A program made the position numbers and the translations under genes. A stretch of DNA of 64,000 nt from Stenopsyche tienmushanensis. Taxonomy: Eukaryota; Arthropoda; Insecta; Trichoptera; Stenopsychidae. How positions within the stretch are numbered: the first letter of the stretch is position 1; every line of letters begins with the position of its first letter. Where the stretch lies: assembly GCA_008973525.1 (NCBI GenBank), contig WACJ01000010.1, positions 1 to 64,000 of the forward strand. The letters are read 5' to 3'. Of this stretch, positions 10,081 through 22,679 are shown piece after piece. The notes under the pieces are model-generated. The model did no database searches. It was not told the DNA's origin and was given only the letters and a program-made list of their open reading frames with translations.

Positions 10081-12689
10081 GATCATCGAGCTAAGATCAT
10101 CGGACTAAATCTAGAATATATTACGATAAGACAATTTTGAATTATTCGTATCACAACCAGTTCAGTATTCTTTTAGACAAAGCCAGTTAAATCTTAAGAT
10201 CCAACCAATGTTCTTGGACACGGAAAAACCTGGTTTACCGTTAATAACTGTGCTATGTTTTATGCTTTAACGATCAGCTACAATTCAAGTCAGCAACACA
10301 GGATGAACTATTTCTAAGCAATATTTACATATGTGTAATATATTTCATCAAATTTTGCAGTTGATCCTATCAGATCTCTATTCGACATGATATACACTAA
10401 TTCAAAATGATTTTCCACCACAAACATTCCCAGAATATACCATTTGATCTTTTCAGAATTTTTAATTTATTCTGAGTGCCGAAGTAGGCTTTTTTGCAAT
10501 GATTTATATGGCATAATAGAGTCCATAAAGAATTCTACGTTTAATTTATTTATACGAACATAAAAGGGAAAAAGACATATTATGCCGTGGACATGAAAAA
10601 CGGCTTTGCGAAGAAGGGTCAGTATATACGCATTGTGAAAGAAGCAATCAATTGGCGGGTTCTTCTGTTAATAACAACTTTAAAAGCTTACCGATGAAAC
10701 GAGACCGTCATTTCGTATCAGCCCAAATTAAAAAGCGAACAAAGCTTAATACCTCAGTAGTCAAATTTACATTGAGATCATTGCCGAAGTTTTTTTTAAT
10801 TTATTTTTTTGCATTGGTGGATTTTTATTGGCCTCTTTTGAAATGAGGGTTGATCTATTTTAATTTTGGCAGTACAACTAGACACTTGCAATTTTTATTT
10901 TATGGGACCATTTGACCGCCGTCTAGCTAATTTAATTCCAACCTGATCGGTTTGTACAGGGCACAGCGAAATGGGGAAATTTTCGGTCCATTTTAAGCTC
11001 GAACTCAACATCTGGTAGGCTTTTATCGCCGATCCTTCCCCCAGGTAGTTTAAAATGTCTACATTAGACCCTTCCTTTAGGGGCACTGTTACAATTGGTG
11101 CAAATTATCAGGGTTATTTATGCAGTCTACTTAATTGATACAAATTGAATCAATGATTTTCAACATTTTCTCATGCGTACACTGTTTTAGTCGAATGTTT
11201 AAATTCAACACGCAATTATACAATTCCTGTTCTGCATCGATAGAATCGCATCGCAGTCAATTGAATTTTTATGCAGCTGGCTAATAGAATAGCAAATCAA
11301 GTTGACATATTGATTTAAACCTCATTTGATGGTCCTTTTGCGTATTCACAATAGTGAACTTTGGATATGAACTGGAAAGTTTGAAATTCATTGACAATAG
11401 GGGTGGACTGTTATTGACGCTTCAACTCAATGATCGATCTGAAATTACAACATCTGAATATTTGCCAATTAACCACATCGCTCTGATGCAATCGCGTATT
11501 TAAAATTATTTAAAAATACATCCCTATGGATAAACTCGAAATAAATTTAATTTAAATTGGGTTGATTTAATCTGAGAAAAGGGTAAAATTTCCGTTAACC
11601 TTTACTGGGATTCAAATAGATACGGCCTGAATCCAATACCGATTCCGTGTACACTAGAAATATAATCTCTCCCTTAAAGGCTTAATCAAACGCCTCTTTA
11701 TAATACGATACGGCTATTTATTTCGTATAAAGACTTCCATGTGCGAAATAATCCCGCAATATTCCAAACTTAATATATTTTTTTAAATTTAATCCATGAG
11801 CTCTGTCTGTTACTCATGAAGATCCAACTGATTTTCATTACCGATAAGCCTTCATTTCTTTTATAGATTTATAGACAATTTTCATATATTCAAGTGTTCC
11901 AACGGACACACGCACGACAAACTGCGCAATTTAACGCTTAACTATTATATCTTTATATTTTTACCCTTAAACATTTTATCACGGATAAAAGCGAAATCTA
12001 TTATACTTGTTCAACTTCAAGCTACATTATATTTGACTCAAATGAAATATACGCATATGTAATGTATTCTATAAAAATGAATATTTAATATTGGAACTCG
12101 ATGGAAAAACTTTCGCGTAAGTTATCTACGTCGATTGACCATCTGATATTTCCATTTGTATTTTCGGTTATGTTCCAAGAAACACAAAATATTTATTATA
12201 TCAAGTTATTTCTAATATTGAATTATGGGGTCGAGACTCCGTTTGAACCTTCGTACGATCAATAATATTTTATTATGAGACTCGGGGATGATTTTTTTCT
12301 ACATCTCCTAATAAAATATTAAAAACACTGCTAGCTATGCATATACAGGAAATATATTCCCTTGCATAGTAATATAAATCGTATCAAACGGTTGTTTGGG
12401 TATTTTACATAAATAGCAAGCAATTAACTCGACTATTTTAATAAATTACCATGTATTTCATTCAATGCGCATGATAAAATATGTTTTAGTAATTTATACA
12501 CTAGTGTCCATATTATAAGGAAGTAATTTTACATTAAATCAATGAACAGTTAACGAATCGTCTCCATACTTTTTACTAAACAGTTCTTTTAGATGATTGA
12601 AGAGTTTATTCTTCATTAGCAATATCAAAACCTACCCCTAATGTCTGATCAAAAAATAGTCTCCATAGCCGCTAAAAAGCGATCATGTT
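10081..12689. other. unassigned DNA with one weak protein-like patch
   Basis: Mostly AT-rich. Around 10555-10850 on the + strand, two overlapping frames look mildly protein-like: one has TYYAVDMKNGFAKKGQY, and after a shift the other has FKSLPMKRDRHFVSAQIKK. The patch could be an old transposon or pseudogene fragment, but no family is recognised. The rest shows nothing. Confidence 0.35.
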
Positions 12690-13162
12690 TATCGCGTCTG
12701 TCGCGCATCGTGCATTTCAAACAACGCTTTAGCATTAAGCATTGTTTTAAGTTGCATAAGTGCCAAAGAAGATCATGAAATTTTAAATTCAGTGTATGGA
12801 GATAATGTGGTAACTCTGAAGACTGTTTACAAGTAAGAAATGAGTCCATCGATCTCAAAAACAGACAAAACATGTGAAAAGCGCCAAAAATTGCGCGAAG
12901 AAGTTTACATATCTTACGGATCTTAACTTTGAAACGATTGAGTGTAAAATGTATTCCCAGACTTTTGGTGGACGAACAGATTTGCTCGGGATTGAAGGAT
13001 CGTCTTTAAGCAAATCCGGACTTCATGACCAAAATTATAATTGGAAATGAAAGTTGGATATAAAGCTATAATCCTGAGATGAACAGTTCCCAAAAGAAAG
13101 CCACCTAAAAAAGCACGTCAGTCAATTTTGAACATCAAGGCCATGCTCATTGGTTTTTTTTT
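12690..13162 (+). pseudogene. mariner-family transposase remnant, 5' and central part
   Basis: Frameshifted + strand translation shows IKHCFKLHKC then EILNSVYGDNVVTLKTVYK, matching the helix-turn-helix region of SETMAR-type mariner transposases. It continues with CIPRLLVDEQ, DFMTKIIIGNESWI (the position of the usual T/GDESW motif, first catalytic D replaced by N here) and a region matching SPRPKKARQS. Many stops and shifts make it dead. It is interrupted at about 13163 by the LTR-like copy B, and its C-terminus resumes at about 13720. Confidence 0.72.
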
Positions 13163-13571
13163 TCAATAGTGGGGCATAGTGATGGCCGCGCTGGCGCATG
13201 GGTCCGTTCTTCTATCGGGCCGTGATGTTGCTGGATGAATGAATGGGAGTAAACGGGCGTCGAATAGAAATACTCTCTACTCTAAATCACTATTTATTTC
13301 ATACGACAGAGAGAGATCTGGCTGCAGGAAGGACGACTTCCCGCAGCCAAGGCTAACCGACGACTCTCCCGACTCTCGCTTCTTGCGCATCACTCCCCAA
13401 CCGGCAACGGTGCACACGCAAGAAGTGATCGGTCGATATGCAGGTGCAATGTCTCCGCAGGGACACAAGAGATGGCACTGTTAAAATAACACATTGCACC
13501 GGAAAAGAGACGGAAGATGTCGCGATGTTAACAGCGCTACTACGTAGGGAAGGTAAATTTCTCACGCTATA
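13163..13571 (-). mobile_element. LTR-like dispersed repeat, copy B, inserted in a mariner
   Basis: Reverse-oriented homologue of the copies at 3599 and 27464: the CATCACGGCCCGATAG segment, AATAAATAG signal, hairpin at 13320-13348, TTGCCGGTTGG and GCAATGTGTTATTTTAAC appear in the expected order on the minus strand. Mariner sequence lies on both sides, so this is an insertion into older DNA. The open frames here are conserved-repeat shadows rather than genes. Confidence 0.62.
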
Positions 13572-13719
13572 GTTCACTAAATCAAAGTCTATACTGTTAA
13601 CATCTGTTACGAGGTTATGTGCAGATTATTTATTGTTTGGAAGATTTTTGTGAATACGCAAAAAAAAAGAAAAATAAAAAAAGGCAGTTGAAAGAAAAAC
13701 GACCATTCCACCAAAACAT

Positions 13720-13853
13720 TCCTGACATTAAGATGGCCACGAAAGAGTAGCTGAACACCCTTCGGAAAGAAGCCTTCCAAAAATATTTCCAGTCATAGGT
13801 TCAATGTTGGGATAAATGCATCTGTAGCCAAGGATAGTACTTTGAAGGTGATT
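13720..13853 (+). pseudogene. mariner-family transposase remnant, C-terminus
   Basis: The translation matches the end of SETMAR-like mariner transposases: ALKDIP-like spacing, then EAFQKYFQS, WDKCICSQG and YFEGD. It is the downstream part of the element that begins near 12690. About 150 bp after the LTR-like insert are not recognisable, and part of the catalytic region is missing. Confidence 0.68.
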
Positions 13854-15632
13854 AATTTCATTTCCGTATAAACGATATTAGTATCGTCCATATTTTTAAA
13901 AATCTCCAGGCTGCTCCTGTCTTGCACGTACTCTTTAAGATATATTAACTCACACTTTCCAAGGGTTGCTAAAGCTAAACGAAAAGATGGAGATGGTGAG
14001 GGGTGGACGACAAGTCAATCGACCTAATGAAAATCTTTATTTAATTTGAAGAGAGGCAATAGTTACGAGACTGGTGGATAAATACCGGGAAGACTATTAG
14101 TCAACTCTTCGTTTATTTTTTTACTGTGCATCCACATTCTATACACACAAAAAGGACATGAAGATGCCGTTTTTGATCTCCCAAATTACACATATGACAA
14201 TTAACAGTGGTTTCAATATAAGAGTGATATTTTTCACGCTAAAACCTAATTAATAAAAAGCATCTAACTCACAAGAGTTTCAATAAAAAGACAACGAAAA
14301 GCAAATATAGTTATATGTTATGACACCATAAAAATATCCACCCAATCTTATCGATGTGTCTTATATGACAGTAATGTAATTAATTCATGTAATGAACATT
14401 TAGTGTTTTATGATAAAAGCAATAAAGATATTTTCTCGGCTTGAAGCAAACACATAATTTATTTGTGGCCACAATATATATTTCTAAGCACGAGCAATTC
14501 AGAGCCACAATGTGACAGGACGACGTTATTAAAAATGTACGATGTCAACCCTTTATTTTTACTTCGCCTCGTTGCTCGTTGTGAAATATTTTATATTGGG
14601 CCGAAGAATTCGGTAGAAGCAGTACAAATAATGAGTGGCAAACGTCGAAAAATGTACTCCACCGGAGGGTACATCAGTAGTCGGAATGTACAGATATACA
14701 TTTAAGAAAAACTCTTTGAAATTGCCAAGAAGAAATTGTCTTCGGATGATAATGGATACACTCCGGCTAGAAGAAGGCCCGAATAATAAGTACACTTGAC
14801 TTTAATTATATTTCCTTTGTCTTTCATCCTTTTTATTAAGAATATTTTGCTTGATCCTGTACTTTGCGAGCTGCGCCTATCTCCTTTTTATATCCACCCT
14901 TATATTGTACTAGAGATTATTTGCACAAAATAAACAAAGAAACATTACGCCATCGATGTTTTTATAAAACAGTTTCTCAGCGTATTTCTTCACATAAATA
15001 CTGATAATAGAATATTGTGCTTGAATAAAGTTTCTAGTCATATTTATACACAAACATACAAGTACTGCAAAGGACATATGACAATAATTATTTATAATGA
15101 ATATTAGCGATCATTTACTATACAATTGCTTGAGTTATAAATATCATGATCTCATAAATTTTATTGAATTTAGCTTAGATAAATAAAAATGTAGGTTCAA
15201 CAAAACAACACTAAAAAAATCGATAAGATTCGAAATACATTTTAGTCAACTACGGCGTCCCAAGGAAAAACGAGGAAAAGCTTCTAAATTTGATGAACGG
15301 TTGAACCCTCGAATATCGGTTAGATATTCAGTTATCAAAATCTTATTGGCAGTTGAAGTAGATTTTCCGTCTATTGGAAAAACGGCAATAAAGACTTTTC
15401 AATATGTATGAGAGGAGCATTTTTATCGTTAAAAGTCGTTTTTGAACTCACAATTCAATTCCAAATCAATAACAACAGATCTTGTATATTATATAGCACA
15501 GTTTTGTTAGAATAAAACAAATTTGTTTTATAATTCGAATCAAATTCCATATAATTATTATATCATAAAAACTAAAGTGTCGCCAAAATTGATATTGAAA
15601 AATCAAGGATGCATTATTATGTAGTATACACA
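13854..15632. other. unassigned AT-rich DNA
   Basis: No supported gene or element. A short open frame at 14463-14705 has no recognisable domain. Confidence 0.5.
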
Positions 15633-15898
15633 TTAACCCTTTGAGTAGTGAGCTAATTTTAAATCATCATAAAGTTAGATGCTATATTTATATGTCCGCC
15701 ACTTGTGATCCGTACAAATCCACTTATCTATCAGGATCGTCGCAGCGTGTATGTAGCCTGTACATAAATAAATAAAACCTGTCAACAGTAGATACTCTCT
15801 CCGTCTCTGTCTCTTCCCAAACTCAATGTGCAAGAATGCTCTTTCTGAATCACTGGAATTCGATCGCAAATACGCGACTGTACTCATCAAGTGGTTAA
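15633..15898 (-). mobile_element. TTAA MITE, family 1 copy 3 (internally deleted)
   Basis: A 266-bp reverse-oriented copy with intact TTAA at both ends (15633-15636 and 15895-15898). Its termini are TTAACCCTTTGAGTAGTGAG and, read inward from the right, TTAACCACTTGATGAGTACA. These two ends are the clearest view of the family TIR (TTAACC..TTGA..AGTA). The middle section present in copy 1 is missing. Confidence 0.85.
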
Positions 15899-17939
15899 GA
15901 ATGATTCATATATTTACATTTGCAAATGGCATTAAGAGCTAATAGTTATTTTATGTTGTTGTTGATTCAATGTCATATTTTGGTAGAAAACTTCGTTTTT
16001 ATGCGGGTCTGTATATTGTAACTTTTACCGGAGGTTCCATAGAATGATCGATCCCTAAGGATGCACCCCCTACATTCGCGTCATGATCGAAATAGCCTAC
16101 GTAGTCCATTTGTTAACAGACTAGGAGATGCGCATTTAAAACGTCGGCTTCACGTCAGGGCATTTTCACTACACGTTAGAGTACTTATATTAAATGAACA
16201 TCATCTAATAACGCTTGTTTTCAAAATTGTATCTTACAAATACATTTTAAAATTGCTACAAGATTAGGAATAGAGCCGAAAAATAAGCTTAGTTTTTATC
16301 GAAATGTTTGTATATTAAATAGGAAATCTTGTTGGAATAACGAATTCGCATTTGCAGAAACTGTGCAGATTTTTTGGATTTGCAAAGATTTCCTTTCAGA
16401 AAACCGCAACGTATAAAGAGACAATAAAAGTAAGGTTTATGGTGATTTAAGGGTGAAAGATTTCACCGCAAGATTTTATTGCCACGGTCATAGTTTAGCT
16501 CGGATCCATCGGAACGAAAGCTATTTTTTGGAAGCCGATAAATAACTCCATTCAATTACCCGGTTTATTTCAATCAATGCGTATGTTCGTATGCAATAAA
16601 ATAACTTCGAATTTATGTCATTGTAGTTTCAACGGAATTCCGATTTGTAATCTCGGAAAATCAACACATCTTAGAGCATATTTGCATTGTTCTGCAGGCC
16701 AGTTTCTAGTATAATCAATCCGAGCAAACAAAACAAAAGAGAAGACGTAGACCGATTTCGCAAGCCGAAATGGGATGAGTGATATCAAGGATATTTATCC
16801 TTTCTACTAAATACCCATAGCTTGGGAGCATATTGGAATCCTTGGGCACTTTATGATTCAGGCTGATGGAAGACGCTACTCACTCGGAATGAATGACCAG
16901 GCCATAAACCAAGTGTTCTGCGGCAAACCCTACAAAGTCCGCTCGCTAAATATACCCTGTGCGATAGGGTGGCTACAAATTCGTTCTGGAATTGTGGTGA
17001 ATATGTTTCCAGAGCTCGTATTTGAATGTCATTATGGGCTCGTATTCATTCAATAGCTACCGCTTTACCTCAATAAATAGCGCAAGTTAAAAGGAATTAC
17101 AAATTTTGGACAAGTCAACAAAGGCCTTTCGATTCGGTCGAAGGACTTAGAAAACAAACAAGGCAAACAAATAATCTGAGCCTTCTAAATACGCCAGGAA
17201 TCACATTTTTATGCCTTATGAATGTTTTTCGGGACTGAAGGACAAAGTAAATACGTACTAGGGAAATATACTCATTTAACTCGAACAACCCTTAAATTAT
17301 GCATGAAAACCATTAAATATTTATTGACTTATTTTAAGAATGTTATTCATTTAAACGCATTGCTCAGTTAAATGGACAAATAGAAAATTATTAGAAAATA
17401 TATATAAAAATACTTCTTTATGACGTTCACACTCCAATCAAGATGTTTATAAAAGCTTTATAACAATTTATTGATGATTTTTTTCAAATTTTGGAACATA
17501 ATCCTTCTGTCAATAAGATGGTCTGGCCAGACCATTATGATTTTGTTTTTTTAATAGTAGATATGTATAGATTCTACCAAATCTCTCTGACTTTGTCCTA
17601 TTAAGGGTTTTACAAATTTTAAAATTTAAAAAAAAGTCGGGATCCTTGTATTTCCTTGTGATCCTTGTGTTTGGTCTGATCTAGATATTTTTTTCATAGA
17701 ATTTGTAAAGGACATCATGTTTTTCTTCTTATTCCGTAAAGAAATTTTAATCCTTCTGCTCTATAAAATAACTTATTATATTTCTTAGGCTGACCTGCAT
17801 GTATACGTTTGTCGTAAAAAATCCTTTTTGCATCATATGTTTGGAAAAACCTATATTTCTTTTCTTCCTGTACTGCAGAAAATGTTTTAGAACCCTATAA
17901 AAGCCAGATTAGTGTATTTCGTACGATAGTTTGTTTGCC
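15899..17939. other. unassigned DNA
   Basis: Contains an 18-bp perfect palindrome ATGGTCTGGCCAGACCAT at 17518-17535 and a mildly open frame at 16853-17056 with no recognisable domain. No element boundaries seen. Confidence 0.45.
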
Positions 17940-18161
17940 TGTTTTATTGATGGGAGGAAATTAAACATTTCATTGACAGAAGGCTTAAAAACGAGACTGT
18001 TCTCTCGTTGAGACATGCAATTTGACTTCCAAAATGCTTTCGGAACCAGAAAATCATTGCTAGCAGTTAATGTTTTATTACAGAAGTGTCGGGATCAACC
18101 TAAAGAAGTATTTGCATGCTTTTTAGACCACAAAAAAGAATTCGATATGGTAAGCTACACG
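17940..18161 (+). pseudogene. LINE reverse transcriptase fragment (RTE/CR1-like), part 1
   Basis: From 18018 to 18152 a 45-codon frame reads QFDFQNAFGTRKSLLAVNV, then LLQKCRDQ, then FACFLDHKKEFDMV. These correspond to the FGFR-G-GTREA block and the catalytic motif A region (FIDxxKAFDxV) of LINE reverse transcriptases. The element is split immediately downstream by a hAT; the same frame resumes after it. Upstream sequence is degraded and the 5' end was not found. Confidence 0.78.
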
Positions 18162-19099
18162 CAGTGGTGTAGTGCTAAATAAAAAAGTCTGGGAGCGCTG
18201 ATTAATTATAATATTTTAGTACCTCCCCCCCCCCTAACCGTTATGGACGCAACTGAGCTTGGGGCGCAAAACACCGACCAAGTTGAGAGTTGTACATGAA
18301 TCTTTATTTTTAATCAACACTGATTGAACACAGATCTCTATCAGTTTTTTTAATATATACTAAGTTGTCTAATCCCTCTTTTTTTCGTTATCATTTAAAT
18401 ACTCGGTCGACCAAGCTGGCATAAGCCCGCAATAAAATAAAGACAACATTATTTTTCATAGATTGTAAAATTTAAACAACCCACCCAATCAGTATTCTTC
18501 GGTCAACTTCGTTTTATAATGAGAGCTCGTAATCGTTCTCTAGATATGTTCGAGTATGGCATCCGATAGCAAGGCGTTCATTCGTCATGTCAGCGGTTGG
18601 AAAAGCGGACCGGTTGGACACACAGACCCTGTGACCACTCCGTCTTTTTTAAAGTTTTTTTGCGGAATTTTCAGAGATAAATGCATACCCGGGATCTTCT
18701 ATGATCTGTACGATCACGAAAACCCCATCAAAGGCTAACTTACATAATTGGCCCGCGCCAAATGGGATCCCGAACGAGTCTAGACTTCTATCCACTCATA
18801 AAAAACTATATATTTGTCTATCTTACTAGTTTATGCTACTTTCTTAGCTAGTTCTTAGAGCGCCGGAAAGAAAAAAGGTAATAATTTATCCCAACGTGTC
18901 TTTTATTTGATTTTTGGTAACCATGTGGAAACAAATACTTTTTTTACACGTTTTAAAAAAAACAATATTTTTAAGAGAACACATTTTTGGGTCTTAAAAA
19001 AAATTTTTTTCACAATTTATACTATGCAAAATTTCCAAATCGCCTAGAAAAAAGTGTGGGAGCGCCGACCCCACGCGCCCCCGCCCTACTACACCACTG
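18162..19099. mobile_element. non-autonomous hAT (family D) with perfect 8-bp TSD, inside a LINE
   Basis: A 938-bp element. The left end reads CAGTGGTGTAGT and the right end is its complement, ending CTACACCACTG. The flanks GCTACACG at 18154-18161 and 19100-19107 are identical 8-mers, and removing the element plus one copy puts the LINE frame back in phase. A GGGAGCGC motif lies near each end in the same orientation. No hAT transposase is recognisable inside. The perfect TSD suggests it is among the younger insertions here. Confidence 0.92.
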
Positions 19100-19365
19100 G
19101 CTACACGATAATAATAGAGATTATCAGAGAATGCAATATTGGCTCTAAAGATCAGCATTTTATTAAAAATCTTGACTGGTATCAAATGGCATAGCTATAC
19201 AAAGAGAAGTCCGACAAGGTTGTCACCCCTATTATTTAACTTTTATTCCTAAAGTTTTCTTAAAATGACATTTAGGAGGTTTGATTATTCTGGAGCATCT
19301 CTGCAGCTAAATAGAATGGATATCAAAGTGGTTGTACTAATTAAGTATTGCACAAGAGTGGCAGC
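19100..19365 (+). pseudogene. LINE reverse transcriptase fragment (RTE/CR1-like), part 2
   Basis: Continues the frame of part 1: EIIRECNIGSKDQHFIKNL, one stop, then after a shift VRQGCHPYYLTFIPKVF, equivalent to the RRGVRQGCVLSPLLFNLYSE motif of LINE reverse transcriptases. The catalytic YADD region that should follow is not found. The LINE is interrupted here by an antisense R1 fragment. Confidence 0.75.
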
Positions 19366-20498
19366 GATGTGTCCCTCACGGGCACTCTTCCCGTTTGTCT
19401 CTTCCCGAATGTCATTCTTCTGCTGTTGTTCGTCGACATGTACGTTCGACTTCCTCCTTCCGTCGCATAGCACTCGTCGTGTATTTGTACCACGCATTCC
19501 ATTCCCTAGCATCAATTAATATTGAAGGTACTATGTTGCTTGGGGAGGGCAAGCTGATTCCCAGCTCCTCCCGTAGGGTGTCCCTTTCTGTGCTCCATGC
19601 TAGGCAGATAAATGTTATATTTGCAGCATCGTCATACTTCGCTTCGCACTAGTGGCACTCCAGGGTGGTCTCTTTGCCTATTTTGTATAGGTAGCTACCA
19701 AAACTGCCGTACCCGGTGAGAACCTGGTTCAAGTGGTAGCACAGTTGACCGTGCTTTCTGTCTACCCGGGTTCTCAGGTTCAGTATTAGCTCATGTGTCC
19801 ACCGACCTTTGGCGAAATTATCCTTTCGGGACTGTCACGCCGCCATAGTGCTTTGCTTAGCATTTTTCCTGTTTTCAACTTTCTGTATTGCCTGTCTTTT
19901 GCAAGCGAGCAGGCATTGGCAGTATGGCAGTCAGTGCCAGGATGGCGTCTTCCGACACTGAAATATGCAGCAGCCACTCTGATTGCGCTCCTTCTCTGGA
20001 TTCTGGCCATGTTAAGCCTAGCCCTTTCAATTGGTAGTACCTCAGCCCATATCAGCCATACAACAGTATCGAGTGCACTACCTCGTTGTAGGGTTGCCTC
20101 CTGCATGTTTTTGGACCACCAATGTTGGGCATCAACCTGGCCAGATTCTCTGCAATGCTGGCCACCTTCTCTACTACCTTAGGATAGGGGCGCAAACTTT
20201 CTGTGTATTTTGAAAAAGAGGGCCTCCATTTTTTGAAGACCAGCTCTTGTCAGCCACTTTTTGGCCTTCCTCAGCGCGTCCTCGCAGGTCATTCGCAAGA
20301 TCTCCGTGACTTTGGCAGTGACTAGAATGGGAACGTCATCAGCAAATGCGACCATTTTGGCTCCGTTCATTAGTGGCATCCTCAGCAGTTCATCGTACAT
20401 TATGTTCCACAAGTCTGGTCCAAGCACCGACCCCTGTGGAACGTCTCCCATCGCTGGTTTTTCTCTTCTCTCCCCGTCGGCGTTTTCGTAAATAAGGT
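19366..20498 (-). mobile_element. R1-clade non-LTR retrotransposon, 3' fragment
   Basis: Minus-strand translation begins inside reverse transcriptase: GDVPQGSVLGPDLWNIMYD, then MVAFADDVPILVTAK with the catalytic FADD. It continues through WAEVLPIERARLNMARIQRR, RQYRKLK, GRWTHELI, QVLTGYGSFGSYLYKIGKE and the C-terminal LECH..C region ending near CLAWSTERDTL. These are the order and motifs of R1-clade ORF2 from mid-RT to the Cys-His tail. A TAG interrupts the Cys-His motif and frames shift between blocks, so it is dead and 5'-truncated. It is markedly GC-richer than the flanks. Boundaries are approximate and no poly(A) tail or TSD was found. Confidence 0.87.
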
Positions 20499-20985
20499 TT
20501 AAATATCTTGGCAGTATTCTAATAAAGGTACTTGACTTAGATATACAAGTAAGATGCCGAATAGAGGTTGCATGTGCCGCATTTTAAAAAAATGACAATT
20601 TAAATCTCAAATTTCCATAATAAATGGTCAAATGCTACATATAGTCAACTCTCATGTACGGCTGAATGAAATATGGATACACAGAAGAATGCTTCGTATA
20701 CCCTGGACCGACATGATCACTAATATAGACGTACTTAGGAGAGCCGGAACCAAGAGAGAGCTGCTGACAAATACCAAAATGAGGAAGATATCATATCTAG
20801 GTCATCATGTGTTGCGCAGAGATAAATATCACCTCCACTGACTGATACTAGAGGGCAAAGTAGAGGGAAGACCAAAATAGGAAGAATGGAAGAACTGTTC
20901 GTTCCAGTCTCGCTATTTAATAGCCACGCTTTGTAGTACGGCTAAAGCATTTACAACATTCCAAAATTTTCGACGCATTCGTAAA
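20499..20985 (+). pseudogene. LINE fragment (RTE/CR1-like), part 3, C-terminal region
   Basis: Plus-strand translation resumes LINE sequence: FKYLGSILIKVLD, CRIEVACAAF, MVKCYI.S, then EIWIHRRMLRIPWTDMITNI, DVLRRAGTKRELL and KISYLGHHVLRRDKYHL, followed by a GKVEGRPK-like stretch. This is the post-RT region of insect LINEs (YLGS, RIE.AR.AF, RRMLRI.WTD, YLGH..R). The block between this and part 2 (YADD and about 80 residues) is missing around the R1 insertion. Confidence 0.82.
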
Positions 20986-22679
20986 AAAAATAACGTTGAA
21001 GTAGTAAAAATGCCTTTAGATAAGTTTTTCAATGAAAAATCAAAGCTCTTTTTCATACATGGAATTGAAAAATTATCTTTTCACCGGCAAAAGGTAATAG
21101 AAAATGATGGAGATTATTTTGTTGATAAGAATTTAAGATTTCTTTCTTAAAGAAAAAAAAAATTGATTATTTTTCGGTCCATAATCGAAAACATGGTCTG
21201 AATACATAAGCAATAAAAACCAAATAAAATACATATAACCATGTTCCTTAAATATAAACTTTAAATATTGTATTTATTTATTATTGTCACCTTATTTCTA
21301 AATCGGTTGTACCGACTGCTCTTCTTGATCCCCGTTCACGTACTCATAAAGACCACGCTAGCATATTTACACTCACGACCATACATGTACTCGTAGTCCT
21401 GCTTACATATACATTTGGACAATAATAAAAATTAAAAATATATTACTTTAAAGAATATTTTATATCAAATTGTTTATAAAGTTCCAATATAAGTTTAAAA
21501 TATTAATTTATAATGAAAACGATCAATTGAGTTAAAGTTGGCAGATTTTCGGATGATCAACCACATTTTCGGATTATCATGGATAAACAAGTCTCTATTA
21601 TCATATTTACATAATGAACTCTCATATTTAAAATGCAGCTATGCAGCTTTATACAATTAACATAAATTGCGATAATATTGTGCTGAAATTTAGAATTTGA
21701 TTTCCATTGTCGATTACGTAATAAAATTTCTTAATGACCCAACAATTATTAGAGATGTAAATTATAATTCAGCGTCCATAAATTGAATTAAATTTATGTG
21801 CGATTGTATCATTTTGGATTAACATATGATTTATTCCGTCGGATTGCATCGGAAGCATCGCGATACTATGTTAAAATCGTTATTAAATTGTAGATTGCAC
21901 GCTAATATGAATGATGAACTGGTTCATGGTAAGTCAATGAAATGAGCAGAGTTGGAATCAGATTTAATTTTGCAAATCTGACGATTTCATATGAATTATA
22001 GCGTGAATTTGGCCGATCAGACAATTGATCGCGGGTAGAATTTGCACCGCTTACGATGTAAAACTATTTATGTAATGTGTAATTAGATCACTCGGTTCAG
22101 GTACTGTAAGATTAACGATCTTTAAGGCGAAAATTTATATTGCAGAAGCGTACACCGGCAGTGAAAATCACGTTTAAAAATAAAAAAAGCGCATTGTTCG
22201 GATAGTTTTCCTACGATAGTTCTGCTCCACATATCTTACATCTTTTTACTTCAGTGATATATTTTTTGAGAATAATTTTAAATGAGCTCTTTTGTCTTTT
22301 CATAATTTCTGTAGTACGTCTGCTGGGTCTAAACTCATCGTTAGCTTGCTTAAGCAAGTTCAAAATTACAACAATTTGCATGAATTTTAAATCTGCTTTT
22401 CAACTTCCCAGCGTTTTAATTTAGTTTTAAACTTACGGCTGTTAAATTTGTTGCTCCAGTTTATTATAAAATTATCTCACTTTTAAAAGTTATGAACGTT
22501 ATATAACACACTGACTGCATTATTTTTCAGTACCGGTAATATTGAATTGAATAATATTTAAATCCATGAATGCAACAATTTGTGTAAACGAATCAATATT
22601 TTACTCAAAAATTTTGCCAACATTAAAGTACGATTAACCAAATGATTTTAAAACTATAAATTATGAAACTAGCATAATT
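20986..22679. other. unassigned AT-rich DNA
   Basis: No coding signature. 21700-22170 is non-repetitive and contains several TAAT/GATC-rich stretches. Nothing specific can be assigned. Confidence 0.45.

Noticed and set aside
13163..13571. Exact LTR boundaries and TSD for copy B
   Set aside because: ACTAT occurs on both sides, but the implied termini lack TG..CA and do not agree with copies A and C, so I did not fix the ends.
16853..17056. 67-residue frame with balanced composition
   Set aside because: Looks mildly protein-like but has no homologous motif, and the surrounding frames close quickly. Insufficient to call.
19793..20182. 129-residue + strand frame
   Set aside because: Antisense shadow of the R1 ORF2 fragment, which carries the recognisable motifs on the minus strand.
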